Shown here: one piece after another, positions 63,905 to 64,000 of the stretch | Numbering within the stretch: the stretch's first letter is position 1 | How the letters are laid out: each line of letters begins with the position of its first letter | Assembly (NCBI RefSeq): GCF_024128855.1 | Contig: NZ_JAMYDV010000005.1 | Span: 109,749 to 173,748 of the forward strand | Direction: 5' to 3' | DNA length: 64,000 bases | Source of the DNA: Rhodovulum tesquicola | GTDB taxonomy: Bacteria; Pseudomonadota; Alphaproteobacteria; Rhodobacterales; Rhodobacteraceae | Made by a program: the position numbers and the translations under genes | Notes under the pieces: generated by a model | What the model was told of the DNA's origin: nothing | The model's input: the letters and a program-made list of their open reading frames with translations, nothing else | Databases searched by the model: none

Positions 63905-64000
63905 TTAAGCTAGCATAGCGCGGGCCTCGAACTCCATGGGGCTGATGTAGCCCAGTTTCGAATGCCGTCTGCGCGGGTTGTAGAAGCGCTCGATGTAGTC
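63905..64000 (-). mobile_element. IS3-family transposase OrfB C-terminus (cut by window edge)
   Basis: The minus strand reads ERFYNPRRRHSKLGYISPME then FEARAMLA and a TAA stop (63905-63907). This is the C-terminal end of the DDE integrase-core transposase of IS3-family elements. The remaining N-terminal part lies beyond the right edge. The element end should fall within 63885-63904, next to the IS66 remnant. Confidence 0.85.

Overview
The window is high-G+C DNA from an alphaproteobacterium, most likely a member of the Rhodobacteraceae. Supporting signs are an FnrL-type box before a di-haem peroxidase, an NDUFA12-type complex I gene next to mlaD, a DUF2155 gene and accBC, a PreAT/RutR pyrimidine cluster, and two copies of a GGGGG-rich palindromic intergenic element typical of that family. 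This assignment comes from gene content only. No rRNA, tRNA or CRISPR array was seen.

Positions 1-32152 are a type VI secretion (T6SS) island. A DUF2169 gene cut by the left edge and clpV run leftward. A divergent operon runs ppkA-type kinase, tssA, tssB, tssC, hcp, tssE, tssF, tssG, fha, tssJ, tssK, tssL, tssM, tagF. Converging on it is a second operon: pppA phosphatase, an M15-type peptidase, a DotU-IcmF hybrid without an NTPase domain, and vgrG. Beyond lie an OmpA-family gene, a caspase-like gene with Sel1 repeats and a possible peptidoglycan-binding tail, and a tandem pair of secreted paralogues with almost identical 3' ends. Kinase, FHA protein and phosphatase together imply control by threonine phosphorylation. 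The least described parts are the hybrid and the flanking peptidase, caspase and paired-protein genes.

Positions 32282-36596 hold a di-haem cytochrome c peroxidase behind an FNR-like box and, after a strong terminator, an ABC exporter and membrane fusion protein of a type I secretion system with no visible substrate or outer-membrane gene.

Positions 36860-53930 form a nitrogen-scavenging region. A class III aminotransferase faces an ectoine-hydrolase-like gene and an ArgE-like deacetylase. Next is a pyrimidine reductive catabolism block: beta-ureidopropionase-type hydrolase, dihydropyrimidinase, an NMT1-type ABC transporter, an omega-amino acid:pyruvate aminotransferase, a RutR-like repressor, and dihydropyrimidine dehydrogenase PreA/PreT. 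A near-perfect RutR-type box lies at the aminotransferase promoter and a large palindrome lies before preT. Together the enzymes would take uracil or thymine to beta-alanine or its methyl homologue and then to the semialdehyde.

Positions 54111-63333 are housekeeping: accBC, aat, DUF2155, mlaD, NDUFA12, a DegT/DnrJ aminotransferase, gph, glmU and glmS. The right end (63334-64000) has no recognisable gene except a terminator and two transposase remnants: an IS66-type C-terminus and the C-terminus of an IS3-family transposase cut by the window edge.
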